From assembly GCA_905182985.1 (NCBI GenBank), contig CAJJDN010000100.1:91290-155289 (forward strand): a stretch of DNA of 64,000 nucleotides, in the 5' to 3' direction. The notes beneath the pieces are model-generated. The model was not told where the DNA came from and ran no database searches. It saw only the letters and a list, made by a program, of their open reading frames with translations. Every line of letters begins with the position of its first letter. The stretch's first letter is position 1. The translations under genes and the position numbers were made by a program. Positions 12,005 to 26,172 of the stretch are shown piece by piece. Source of the stretch: Paramecium sonneborni (Eukaryota; Ciliophora; Oligohymenophorea; Peniculida; Parameciidae).

Positions 12005-14221
12005 ATGATAGTGATAATATTGATTAGTTTAACACTTAAGACTTTAGCTGAAATTGTTTCGTAATCATAAATAAATAAATGTTATGCTAATTCAACAAAT
12101 AATACTGAATGCTCTGAGAAAATGGTTATATCTTTAACAGTAGATAATGGTTAGTAGACTGTGACAGAATATATAAAAATAAATGAGACTATGGTAAATA
12201 ATGAATCATCATAACTTAAAACACCAATAATAATATCAATAACAAAGACTCCAGTTTATGCATTTTATCCATTGAAATATACAAAAGATTATAATAGTTA
12301 ACCATATGAGGTGAAAATAGCAGGTGCCATATTATCATGTGATGATAGTTGGTATTCGAATTCTCCAACTTGTGGATTTCAATATTAAAATAATAAGAAA
12401 ATATTTGATAGCCAAGGATTTTGTTGTTCTTGTGGAATTTTGGATATAATTGGTCTTAGTGATGAGTTTGCAAGAGGAAATATATGTAGTTAAGCAGGAT
12501 TGAGAACAGCAACAATGGCATTTTGTTTACGATACTCAAATTTATGGTATAGGTAATAAATATATTAATATAAAAGTGGTTATGAAATAGGAACTTATAG
12601 TATATTTTACAATATAACAATTTCAATTATATATTCTAATTAAGAATAAGAAGAATTGAAATTAGGAAGTGAAGTAAAAGTTGTTTAAGGCAAAACTTTA
12701 ATTGGTAGAATAATTGGAGATTTTACACCTTTAAATCCACCACCTTCTTTAGAATCATTTATTTTAATGAGACCATCCTCACCTAGTAGTAATACAAGAG
12801 TTTAGGCAGGTTCATCTGCATTTATGATAATTTCAAAAGATAAAGTTGGAGAAGGAGAATGTAATAAAATAGGAGTTTCTTATACTTCATTTCGTACAGA
12901 GGCAGATAGATGTAAAAAATAAGCTAAATCTTGTTTAAATAATTAATTGGAAGATTTTTATTTAGAAGATTAAGCTTTAATTGCTAATAATTCATAACCA
13001 AAATATTTATTATCGAGATATGGTAAATTCAAGTCCATTTATATTAACAATGATACATATTTATAATATAGTGTAGAAGGATCAATGTCTACACTTATTA
13101 CTCTTGAAATTAATACAACTGGTCGAATATCTTATGTTGTTAATTTAGGATTAGGAAAAATTGATTTAGCAGAAATATAAGATTTTGAAGCTAAATCTGG
13201 TAATGGATTACTTTATGCCTAAATTACTAATATTGGTGATATTCCTAGTGAATTCAATACATATTTAAATTGTTCTATAAATGTCATTCCAATCAATTCT
13301 GTAGCATTGTATTTGGATCCGTTAGAAAGTTACATTATCAAAAAAGATGTTAATGTATTAAGTGATATGAATAAATCTAATCTATGCAATTTTAGTTTAT
13401 TGAACAATTAAGGTACATTATTGGATTGGAAATTAATTGAATTTAATACAACTGAAATTTAACATATTAGTGAATAAAATAGGGATGAATAAAATATTTA
13501 AGATAATGAAATCTTAGCTTCAGATGAAATCTAAGATCATTGTATTTCAGATTGTTCAGTATTTTTTGATATTAAATGCTATCTACTTAATGAATGCAAT
13601 TCTTAAATTATTACTTTTTTTATTGTTCTAGGATTAACATTTTTATTCTTTTTTATATGTTTAACTTGCTTAAGTTACAGAAAAAAACTTTGCTGTTGCT
13701 GTAAAAAACATAAATCTCCTAAATCTACAGTATTAGAATAAATAATTTATAAAGATTGTAACAATAATAAATAATTAAAAAAATAATATGAAAATTCAAT
13801 TTTAAAATCAAATAATGATTCATAATAGAGTTACTATAATAGTTCTAATCTTGATAATAGAATTATGTATTTAAATTTGGCTATAGGTTTAGATCCTATT
13901 TCCAATCATTTATAATCAGATGTTTCATTTGAAGTTTTGGCAACATATTCCAAAAAATAATTAATAAAAATTACTATTAAGAAAAAGAGCTATTTTTTAA
14001 AAGTCTTTTAAAAGGTTTATGGGAAAGAATCTTTAGAAAATAATGTCAGAAAATATTTCTAAAAAAAATGTGATTCAGTATTATTATTTAGTAATCTACT
14101 AACCAATCTCCCATTGTTTGGTTTACTATGATATCATGATTGTGTATATAATTTATTCAAAATATCTATTTTTAAATAAATATTAAATATTTTTTTCGAT
14201 TTAAAAGTTTTTATATTCTGA
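12005..14221 (+). CDS. HAP2: HAP2/GCS1 gamete membrane fusion protein
   Basis: 738 aa, single exon. A signal peptide (~1-18, ending around LKTLA) is followed by a ~515-residue Cys-rich ectodomain, one TM helix at ~536-556, a Cys cluster CCCC at ~563, and a long Lys/Asn/Gln-rich cytoplasmic tail. The conserved HAP2-GCS1 block is clear: GFCCSCG at ~138-144, then RGNICSQAG and FCLRYSNLWY at ~157-184, the core of Pfam HAP2-GCS1. Several NxS/T sites lie in the ectodomain. Known role: HAP2 is a class II fusogen that drives fusion of gamete plasma membranes in plants, algae, Plasmodium and Tetrahymena. Here it would act at the conjugation junction between mating cells. The CCCC next to the TM helix is a candidate palmitoylation site. 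The tail is intact to TGA 14219, so I see no sign of decay. Confidence 0.9.
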
Positions 14222-14641
14222 TGGATAGAACTAAGATAAATTCAAATATTATTAAATGATTTTATAAGATAAAACAAAATAATCTAAATATGAAAATCTC
14301 ATTAAAACTTAAATTATAAAAACTTGAAAAGAGTTATCAATTAACTTATTTGATGATCTAGGATGATGATAAAATATTTAGAGATTTAGTCATATTAACA
14401 TTAAAAATAAATGTATTATAATTTACATTATTCATAATTTAAAATACTTTGAATTTAAAAAAAGAAAACACTAAATTTTTCATCAGATTAGTACTAAAAA
14501 TAATAAGGTAAATCAAAAGTATTTATGGAAAGATAAAACAAAATTTATTGGTAAATTAACTAAGCTATGAAAACTGAATGATAAATAATTTTTAACTCCT
14601 TTTTTTAACAAGTTAAATTTAATAAATAATGTAGTAAAACA
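14222..14641. other. 420-bp intergenic region, convergent 3' ends
   Basis: Lies between the HAP2 stop and the stop of a minus-strand gene, so it should hold two 3' UTRs or none. A 95-codon frame at 14290-14577 is open but its length is within chance for a genome with TGA as the only stop. I see nothing else. Confidence 0.4.
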
Positions 14642-15346
14642 TCATTTTTTTTTCATCACTAATTCTGATTTTTTAACTGCTCTTAAATAAGTATATTGAA
14701 GGGCAACTTCTTATTTTTTAGAGAGCTTTTCATTCTACTTTTAATAATAATTATTTTATGAAACATTTTTATTAGTTTGATCTAAAACACTTCTCTAATC
14801 CTTTTAGGAAGAACGAATAGGATTTGGTTATTCAATTTTATAATCAAGTCTATGTTTAATTGTATCAATATGAAACCAATTAACATCTGATGGAAGAGTT
14901 TTTTCTTTATTTTGATTGAGATTGGCTTCATAAATATCATTTTAATCAACATGCGAGCTCCTATTATCCATTATTCTTCTTTTCTAAGGTGAAACTGTTT
15001 CTGATTGTTATTATTATTATTTCATAGGTGAACGCGTCACTTTTATTTCTTATCCATAAATATCTGATATTTTTCTACTAAGAGGATCTTTAATAGTTTC
15101 TTTCGGTTAAAATGTGCTTAGACTCTTTCTTAAATCTCTTTTCTAAAATGAATTATCTTATGGATAGAAATGCTCATTTGAATGATCTGGGATTTTATGT
15201 CTGTTAGGAGTTTTATTTAATGGTATGCTTTTCACTATGCATGAACTTTGAATATGATCATGTGCTGTGAATGTTCTTTTACCTCTATTTTATAGTTTAC
15301 TTACAGAATTCCCTGTTATAGGATTGTTTTTTATGGAGGATTTCAT
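14642..15346 (-). CDS. Hypothetical 234-aa basic, probably disordered protein
   Basis: Not recognised. Single exon of 235 codons. Composition is high in Lys, Arg, Ser, Asn and Gln with many Pro and no predicted TM or signal peptide. Short motifs of interest: SPMK and SPQK proline-directed phosphorylation-type sites in the middle, and a five-Gln run (QQQQQ) around residue 125. The final third is more regular (an LDYKIE segment, then a Lys/Gln-rich helix). It could be a cytoskeletal or basal-body protein, but nothing in the sequence proves it. Its start is 37 bp from the divergent phosphatase-inhibitor gene. Confidence 0.65.
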
Positions 15347-15383
15347 TAATTAATTCTAATATTCACAATACCAAAACATAAAT
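15347..15383. promoter_or_regulatory. 37-bp divergent promoter region
   Basis: Only 37 bp separate the start codons of a minus-strand gene and the plus-strand PPP1R11-like gene. Both promoters and both leaders must fit here or overlap the coding sequences. The shortest divergent spacer in the window. Confidence 0.5.
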
Positions 15384-15741
15384 ATGTTATCATTAACTTA
15401 AACTGATATCTAAGTAAATCAGAATCATTTATTTTTTATAAGATTCAATAAGAACCAACAACAAAATCAGAAAAATAGAAAAAAATCAAATTAATCAATA
15501 AATCTGTAAAATGGACAGAAGATACCATTGACAATGAAAATACTGGAAAATTTAAATTCAATGGTATTATTTCTATTTAATTTTAGTTTGTCGACCATAG
15601 TTTAATCATTAATTACAAAATTGCTAATAATCTGATACATGTACTAGTGATGATGAATCTAATGCTATTGATAGAGATAAAAAATCAAAGCAAAAACATA
15701 AACTATATTGTTCTAAACTTAAGTTGAAGTAGATATCATGA
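15384..15741 (+). CDS. PPP1R11: Type-1 protein phosphatase inhibitor, PPP1R11/Ypi1 family
   Basis: 101 aa from three exons; introns 15414-15442 (29 nt) and 15564-15586 (23 nt). The first exon codes only 10 residues. The family core is plain: KSVKWTEDTIDNEN, containing the PP1-docking RVxF-type motif (K-S-V-K-W) directly followed by the W-x-(D/E)-(D/N)-T-(I/V)-DNE signature. It is then a Cys-containing linker (the usual CCIY is degenerate, reading NVCRP) and an acidic Ser/Asp patch TSDDESN, with a basic tail. Known role: binds and inhibits the catalytic subunit of protein phosphatase 1, mostly in the nucleus. Length is close to the usual 100-150 aa. Both introns must be removed to see the gene; without them only a broken frame is visible. 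Confidence 0.82.
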
Positions 15742-16675
15742 ATCATAATAATACATAAAGTTATTTTACAACTTTTTCTTTTTCATTATTTGAAGAAATT
15801 ATTTAAAATCTCATATTTCTTCGCTCTATAATCAATTAATTCTCTTAAAAAAATAAGTAATAATTAAAACTCAGATTTATAAAATTTTATCTTAGAAACC
15901 ATTCCTCATAAAATTAAAAAAGAATTGACTCTCTTTTTTGTTCTCATTTAAACGAATCAATTTATTAAATTAAAGAAGCTCTAAAAAAAAAATGAACTTA
16001 ACCAAAAATATTTAATAATGAAATTAAAAAAGAAATATTTTAAATCTTGTTTAAATTAATATTCAATAAATCTCACTAATCTTTTTTTTCAATATAATCC
16101 TAAAGATCTAAATTTATTGACAAGTTACCTCTTTATTATTAGCTTCTAAAATATAATCCAAAAAATTTTTGAAAATTTTAAAATAGAATTTTTATATTTT
16201 ATTTTTTTAAGAATATAATTAAAAATATTTCAAGCAATTTTAAGTTAAATTATTTAAAATCAATTAAATTAGACTATCAAAGAATAAAATAAAATATCTT
16301 AATAGTCATATTCAATATCAATAACCAAATACCAAACAATAAAAACACACAGCAACATCATATTTCTTTTTAAGTATAATGATGAATGAACTTTAAATTT
16401 TAGGCAAATCGATAAACTTCGTTATAAATTTTAATTAAAACTATTTATTGAGAAAACCCTTCAGTTTTAAATAAGAAAGAACAATTGATTTTAGCTATCT
16501 AATAATCTATGACATTAACACAAATAAAGTCCATTTGTAAAGAAAACTTTTAATTAAAGCCTTTTTTGTTCATAAATAATTAATTTATTGAAATACCATT
16601 TATTTTAAAGATTTTTTTATCATTTTAATTAATTCAAGTAGAAGCTATAATATTTATTATAATAGTTTTTAAAAT
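15742..16675. other. 934-bp intergenic region
   Basis: Very AT-rich with many homopolymer runs. I could not find a frame with both a plausible start and protein-like composition on either strand. It probably contains the promoter of the downstream RING gene. Longer than typical for this window. Confidence 0.4.
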
Positions 16676-17825
16676 ATGGATGCTTAAATTTAGGTTTCAT
16701 CTGAAGATTTTGAAGTAAACTCAGCTTAAAGGAATACATCTTAATCTGATCAATCAGATGATTTAGAGAATATGATGTAATTCAGTAAACAAAAAAAAAG
16801 TATTTAGTAATATGTTATTAAAAGCTAATAAAAGATAAAGCAAATAAAATTTACCAAATATTAAAAGGGTAATATAAAAAAGAGATAACAAGATGACAAA
16901 TAAATAACAACTATAATATAAAGAAATGCCAAATAATTAATAAAAGATGAATTTAAAAAAAAAAAGTAGTCTTAGTAATTAATTTGCTGAGGTATTTGAA
17001 GATAACTTATTAGCCAATACTTAATAAAAAAATAAGATTGAGTAAGTATTTCAAGTCTAATAAAAATTTGAACACAAAATTTAAGAAAAAAATTAATAGA
17101 ACTATCAAGGATTAGAAAACGATAAAAATGTTTCTATTTAGTAGCCATAATAAGAATAATTGGATGTTAATAACTTATAATAAATAGAGGTTAATAATAT
17201 TTAATAAAACCAACTTCCAAACTATCTTAATAATACAGGATAATTTTAATATTTAAGAACTGCTTTGTCTAAAAATATTAAGCATTAGCCTTTGCTTTTT
17301 AAGAGATTTTTAAATTTCCTTTAAATGACATAAGAGGAATATGATCATATCAAATAATCATTTCCAGAAATACCGCCTGACTTTCTTCCATAATTTATTT
17401 TGGAATAAAGACAAATTAATAAGGCTTTCCAAAACAATTAAAATTAATAACAATAATAATAATAATAATAAATTAATTAAGTTTTGTAGAATTAATTTCG
17501 TTAATAATAATAGTAACTAAATAATTAATTTATGTTGAATTAATAATATTAATAATAATAGAATTTCTAGTTCTTTTAGAATTAACAATAATAGTAAAAC
17601 TAAATATAATAACATTAAGAACAAGAAGAACGAAATTTTATTGAAACTGAATTTAAATTTAACCCACAATTATCAGATGGTAATTTAGAGTGTGCTATTT
17701 GTGCTTAAACTTACTTAAATGGGGAAAAATTGGCAATATTACTTTGTATCCATAGATTTCATTTAAATTGTTTTACTAGTTGGATGTAAAAGTCTCCATT
17801 ATGTCCAATTTGCCATCATGGTTGA
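16676..17825 (+). CDS. Gln-rich RING-H2 finger protein
   Basis: 374 aa after one 25-nt intron (16800-16824), which is needed to move from the 5' frame to the frame of the rest. The N-terminal ~150 residues are Lys/Gln-rich. A large Gln/Asn-rich tract follows (~235-310), coded largely by TAA and TAG, including an AAT-type microsatellite at about 17447-17470. The last ~45 residues form a RING finger: CAIC (C331, C334), CIHRFHLNC, and CPIC followed by HHG and the stop. This suggests a RING-type ubiquitin ligase with an aggregation-prone linker. It is not closely similar to the other RING protein at 11122 outside the finger. Confidence 0.8.
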
Positions 17826-18604
17826 TTTATTTTTTTTCATTTTGTATAAAATGATTATATATAACATTTTTTTTTGAAATAATAAAAAATTAATCGTTGT
17901 TAATATGAATTTTAATTTATTTATAATGTTCGCTATTCTTACTCATATCAATTTCTTGTTGATTAATTTAGTTCATTGATCATAAGAGGCTTTGGTTTTA
18001 GGATTGATTGAGTATCTTTTATAAAATTAACAAAAAAGATATCATCAAATATAAACTTGTAAGAATAACTAATATATTCATTTTATCAAAAATTTAATTA
18101 TTTCAATTATTCAAACTAGTTCTAAAAATAAGGTAGACTTAAAAGAGATTTCAATTTTTGATTTGGTAATTAAAGAGAAAGATATTGAAATATTTTTTTG
18201 ATTAATAAAAAAAAGGAAATCAGTAATTGAAATAATAACAATAAGATTAATTATTTAAAGATGTTGAAAAAGATAGTTATGAGTTTTAAGTGTGACTTTA
18301 ATTATAAAATTTTGAAAAATAATTTAAACTTTAGTATTAACATATATATAAATTAAGATTATTAATTAAATATCAAATAGATAGTTAGGTATAATTGTTT
18401 TATTTGTTCAAACATATAAACATGTATTGATTTTAAATAAAAACTCTAATTAAGATAAGTATTTTAAAAGTGTATTTAAGTAAGTGATATGATTATAGTG
18501 GAATAAAGTGAATAAATTTGGATTAGATTGGAGAGTTGTAATTTAGGGAAGCATTACTTTACAAAATTTGATTATGAGTTTATAATTAGTTTTTTTATTT
18601 ATAA
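17826..18604. other. 779-bp intergenic region
   Basis: AT-rich, no supported gene. Contains several short direct runs of A/T. It should hold the 3' end of the RING gene and the promoter of the downstream kinase, which are on the same strand. Confidence 0.4.
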
Positions 18605-19660
18605 ATGAAATAGAGCATTGATGCTAGTGAAAGTGCAAATTAAACAACTTAACTTTGTTTAGTTTGTTCTCCGGAACCACAAAATAAAACATTGCTTAGT
18701 CCTAAGGATTTTCGAATAAGAAAACCAGCACCTTTAGTTTTGAAACCTATGTTATGTGATTAATAGGAGGATTCTGAAAAAGTAGTAGGATGTGAATATA
18801 ATTTCAAAGATTTGAGATTAGGGAAGAAGATTGGTAGTGGCGCATTTGGAGATGTATTTGTGGGATTCATTTAAGGTAAATTTATAGCTGTAAAATAAAT
18901 GGATGGTAAGTAATTAGTGGAATCAGTGGATAATGAGATAATGATTTTATCAAGAATGACACATAAAAATATAGTATAATATTATGGATATATGAAATAA
19001 GGAGGTACTTTGAATGTTTATTTGGAATATATGGATGGTATATAATTAAGAGATAAAAATAGGTGGAAGTTTATCTGATAGATTAAAGTAGTTTGGAAAG
19101 TTTAATGAAACTTTGATAAGAAGATTTACAATTTAAATATTAGATGGATTAATATATTTACATCGTTAGGCTGTAGTACATCGAGATTTAAAATGTGGAA
19201 ATATTCTTTCAAATTAAAGAGGATAAATAAAGATAGCAGATTTTGGATCATCTTCATGGAAAGAAACAATAAATTTATCAGATACAGAATTTTGTTAATC
19301 AATGAAAGGGTATTAAAATAATAATATAAGAGTTCTTTTAAATGGATGGCACCTGAATTATTATAAAAAGAAAAGAAATATGGAAGAAGAGTAGATGTAT
19401 GGAGTTTGGGATGTGTAATAATAGAAATGGCAACAGCTGAAAATCCATGGTATATTAACATTATTATAAGTATTAGGCCAAATATAAAGAGTTTAGCTTA
19501 GTTATTAGAAGCAGTTTAAAATTTGAAATGTCCTCCTATACCAACTCATCTCTCAAAAGAATGTTAAAACTTTATAAAAAGATGTTGTACATATAATAAA
19601 GATTAAAGACCACATGCAGAAATATTAAAAGAAGATCCTTGGATAAAAAAAGAAATTTGA
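18605..19660 (+). CDS. STE/MAP3K-like Ser/Thr protein kinase
   Basis: 326 aa after three introns (19038-19062, 19310-19332, 19450-19476). A ~65-residue N-terminal part with a CLVC motif is followed by a full kinase domain: GSGAFGDV (~76), beta3 Lys in IAVKQM, hinge LEYMDGGSLSDRL, catalytic loop VVHRDLKCGNIL (~183), DFGSS (~203), activation segment with FKWMAPELL, and DVWSLGCVIIEMATAENPW. HRDLKCGNIL, WMAPE and DVWSLGC are characteristic of MAP3K/STE11 kinases (MEKK/NPK type). Those phosphorylate MAP2Ks in MAPK cascades. All catalytic residues are present. It ends directly after the C-lobe, so regulation must come from the short N-terminus or from partners. The 27-nt intron is a multiple of three with no TGA and would go unnoticed if retained. 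Confidence 0.92.
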
Positions 19661-19764
19661 ATATTTCTAATTATTACTAAGATTCTCATTATATATTTAA
19701 TTGATTCTATATTAAAATTGGTTAGTTTTTTGATCATTAAAAATATTTAATATAAATTTTAATT

Positions 19765-20861
<1,097 letters not shown>

Positions 20862-20902
20862 TTTTGGGGTTATTTAATATATATATATATAATAATTAAA
20901 AA

Positions 20903-21274
20903 ATGCAATAGAACTCATCTTAAACGGCTATCCAAACTTAGAGCAAGAGCTTTGTGAAGGAATCCAAATATACTACCAAAGTTGATGCAAAATTGGTTGA
21001 AATTCCAGACAATGATGAATTCGAGAAAATTGTCGAATTTGGCAAAGAACGTGAATATGGTCTTTGTATAATTTAATGAATCAATCATTATTTTTATTCT
21101 AAAGATTCCAACACATTCTAAAAACCTACATTTGGCCTTATCACTGGCCTTCTAATCTTCACATAATTAAATGCTTATTAATATGACATTCCCTTCTTAT
21201 TCATAATTAAATATGCAATTAAAAAGTAGCAGAACTAGAAATCCTAACAGTCTGATGAACTACAATATAATTGA
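20903..21274 (+). CDS. Uncertain small gene; exon 1 protein-like, 3' part unresolved
   Basis: From the ATG at 20903 the frame codes ~54 charged residues (KSFVKESKYTTKV, then VEIPDNDEFEKIVEFGKE) that look genuinely coding, then meets TGA at 21077. Removing a GT...AG segment at 21066-21104 extends it to a 110-aa product with a hydrophobic second half, but that intron would be 39 nt, longer than almost all others here. A different downstream frame is also open to 21335 but needs a phase the donor cannot give. The antisense strand is open too. I think exon 1 is real and its end is unresolved. Confidence 0.35.
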
Positions 21275-22544
21275 TTAATTTACATAACACATTAGTAGTT
21301 TGAATCACTCTGTCAAAGTCATGAAAAACTTATGAAAAATATTTTTATATTTTAAAATCTGCTTCATCATCAATAAAATAATAGCTATATTTTATAGTAA
21401 TATCATTGTAATTCATAAAGTAACCATTTGCAACAGTTAGAACACAAACAAATTTTTGTTACTTAATTTTAATGACTTTTAAAATACTTTATTTTAAGGA
21501 TCATTTAGATCTCCTAAATATAATTAAAATTTTTCTTCAAAAATCAAAGCATTCCCCTCGTCTCTTTTCGATTATTATAAATTATTCAACATTTAATAAA
21601 TTATAATTCATCAATTCAATTTAATTGATTTATATATGTTATCTATTTTTGAAAACATAAAATTATCAAAAATTCCTAATCTATATCGATTTGTGTTCTT
21701 CTATAGAATAATAATTACATAATAAAATGAGAAACAAAGTTTTTTTAGGTTATTGGATCATTGTAGATCTTTTTATTATCCATTGAATTATAAAATTATT
21801 CTCTATAGTAAGATTCTTATTAGATTATTTAGGATTATCAGATATATCACAAATCTGAAGAATTATATATTGTCACGTTTGCTCCATTCAATCAACATGT
21901 TTTAGTTAACTTACATAAAGGATGCAAATAATTTGATTTTTAAAAGATATCCACTTTGCGTTAATTAGGCTTATCATATAAATTAGTCATAGTTATTAGG
22001 ATTAAGCCCAATTCTATTGTCTGTAAGAAGAGTTTCGTAAGACTTTTTAAATGTGTGTTAATAGTGTTCACAATATCAAAAGATCAATTTAAAAGTTCAA
22101 TTTGGAACCAAGAAGTATGATTTTTTCAATAAAAAATTTATTTGAATTGATGAGAATTGTAGAAAATTAGAAAATGATTTATTGGAAACAATTTGACCTA
22201 ATGTTAGTTGTTATAATCAGGGGATATTTTGAAAATTTATAAACACATTCTTTTATAATTCGAGTAGGATTATGCATAAAGAATCATTAAAAATGTTGAC
22301 TGATCCATTCTAATTTTGAGAAATTTTTAGATGAGAATTAGTAGTATATAAATAAATTAATTTAATTATTAAATTGTTTCTAATTTTTGTATTATAATTA
22401 AATATAAAATTATATTTTAATAATTCCTATTTTGAATAATATGGAATAGTGAAACATTATTGATGCATTATGTATAAATAATATATGGAAAATTGTTAAT
22501 ATAAGGAACGTATAAACATTTAAACATTATTCAGTCCAATTTTG
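21275..22544. other. 1.27-kb unresolved region, possible decayed gene
   Basis: Several code-6 frames on both strands are open for 60-170 codons and look partly protein-like (for example plus 21636-22145, 169 codons, and a shorter plus frame with EELYIVTFAP near 21855). None has a start, frame-restoring introns and a consistent composition together. No TM or domain signature is recognisable. It may hold a pseudogene left after gene or genome duplication, or an intron structure I failed to solve. Confidence 0.35.
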
Positions 22545-23383
22545 TCAATAGGTGTTGAATATAAACTAAGAAATAAGTTATTATATTTCTAAAATGAAAA
22601 ATGAGAATGGCTTTTCCAATTTAACACTTTTTGGCACTTGACGTTCTATAGAATCAAACCCATTTTATTAGAATTTAATTGGTTAAATGATTGACTTCAT
22701 ATTAACTTCACCTTCTTTTTGAATTGCTTCAATCATATCACAAAATGCTTCTTTAATCTAATTATATTGATACAATAATACGGGTTTCTTGTATCTGTAA
22801 GACATTCTATCTTTGAGCCACTCTGAATTTGAAATAGATGTGTCTTCTTTTAAATTATATTTATTGTTAGGTGAACAAAATACCTATCTTAATTGCACAT
22901 ATTAATTACATTAGCCTTCATATCAAAATAACGAGAAATGAGTACAATTTCAATGTCACATAAAATTTGAGTACCTTCTATGATTCTATTTTTTTAAAAC
23001 TGATTCTATGGTTTGAGTTGTTCATTTAATATAAATGATGCAAAATGATTCTAAGTTGTTTGAGGTTGAACATTTCTCATAACATCTTCTGCATTTATAA
23101 AAGGAGTAGATGCTCCAAATTAAAAACTTGGCATTGACATTCCAGCTCCAAGATGTCCCATCTATAAACTATCTGTTTATTTTAATATTTATGGGAAAGA
23201 CTCATCTAAGGGTTTTATAATTAATTTACTTGAATTCCTAACCTGCAATGTTGGAGGTTGATTCATAAAATCTTAAACAACTGGTAAGTAGCAATTATAT
23301 ACAAAGAATGTACTGCTAGGAGTCTGATTTAATTGAGGAACTAATTAATCTTATTTTGCTTCCTTAGTTACATCAGATAACAT
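22545..23383 (-). CDS. Hypothetical 270-aa protein
   Basis: Not recognised. Removing a 26-nt intron (22884-22909) joins two frames into 270 aa with exact divisibility. The first ~90 residues are polar with many Gln and Pro. A small Gly/Met/Phe-rich patch (GHLGAGMSM) follows. The C-terminal half is alternating basic and hydrophobic with helix-like segments (IKEAFCDMIEAIQKEG). No signal peptide or TM helix. Function cannot be assigned. Confidence 0.65.
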
Positions 23384-23856
23384 TAATTATTTCTAATATA
23401 AATAAATTAAAATTTTAAGTATTCTAATTATATTATATAGACAATATTTTAAAAATATTATTTCGGAGAACAACAGTAAGAATTTAAAGCATTCTATATA
23501 TATATCAAATCTTATAATCAAACTTCGATTATTCAGAAAAACTATGATTGAAGACTAAAAGAAGTGTTGCAATTATCGATTCTATAGATATATGACAAAT
23601 GATTAAGAAGACTGTTATTTTATTTATTAAATTAATTTAGATATCAAATTCACAATTCAATAAACTTATGAAATAATCCAATTTAAAGTTATTACTTCTT
23701 ATAATTATTTAAATATAAAAAACAAAATTATTATAATAAATGATAAATGAGTATATTATAGAAGAAATTTTATAATTCAAATGAAAAGCATTTTAAAGAA
23801 ATAGTTAAATTATTTATGTAATTAAGATTACATATTATAAAAATAATAATAATTTG
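23384..23856. other. 473-bp gap holding one weak small-ORF candidate
   Basis: Lies upstream of the 270-aa gene (minus) and downstream of the FtsH gene stop (minus). AT-rich. It contains the 68-codon plus frame listed separately. Otherwise nothing recognised. Confidence 0.4.
23544..23750 (+). CDS. Weak candidate small protein, 68 aa
   Basis: An ATG-started code-6 frame of 69 codons. Composition is Tyr-, Ile- and Asn-rich with three Cys (KKCCNY and EDCY), not typical of random AT-rich frames, but the length alone is within chance. No family recognised. Confidence 0.25.
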
Positions 23857-26023
<2,167 letters not shown>

Positions 26024-26172
26024 AAATAAAAATAATTCAATAAATTAATCATTTAATATACTTCTCTAATTCTTTTTTTTCTAAATTATCCTTAACATTC
26101 ACTAACTATCCTCATTTTACTCATTATTCACTTAATTGTATTATTTTTTTTCATTTATATAATTTATAATAT

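Noticed and set aside
14290..14577. A 95-codon plus frame after HAP2.
   Set aside because: With TGA as the only stop, and about 0.018 chance per codon at this composition, frames near this length arise by chance; no family motif.
20920..21310. A long open antisense frame opposite the small gene at 20903.
   Set aside because: Hydrophobic and Phe/Leu-rich as expected of an antisense of AT-rich coding sequence; the plus exon has better charge pattern.
21636..22145. A 169-codon plus frame in the unresolved region.
   Set aside because: As a gene call it is too weak: composition is mixed, no domain, and overlapping frames are equally open. Reported only as part of the unresolved region.
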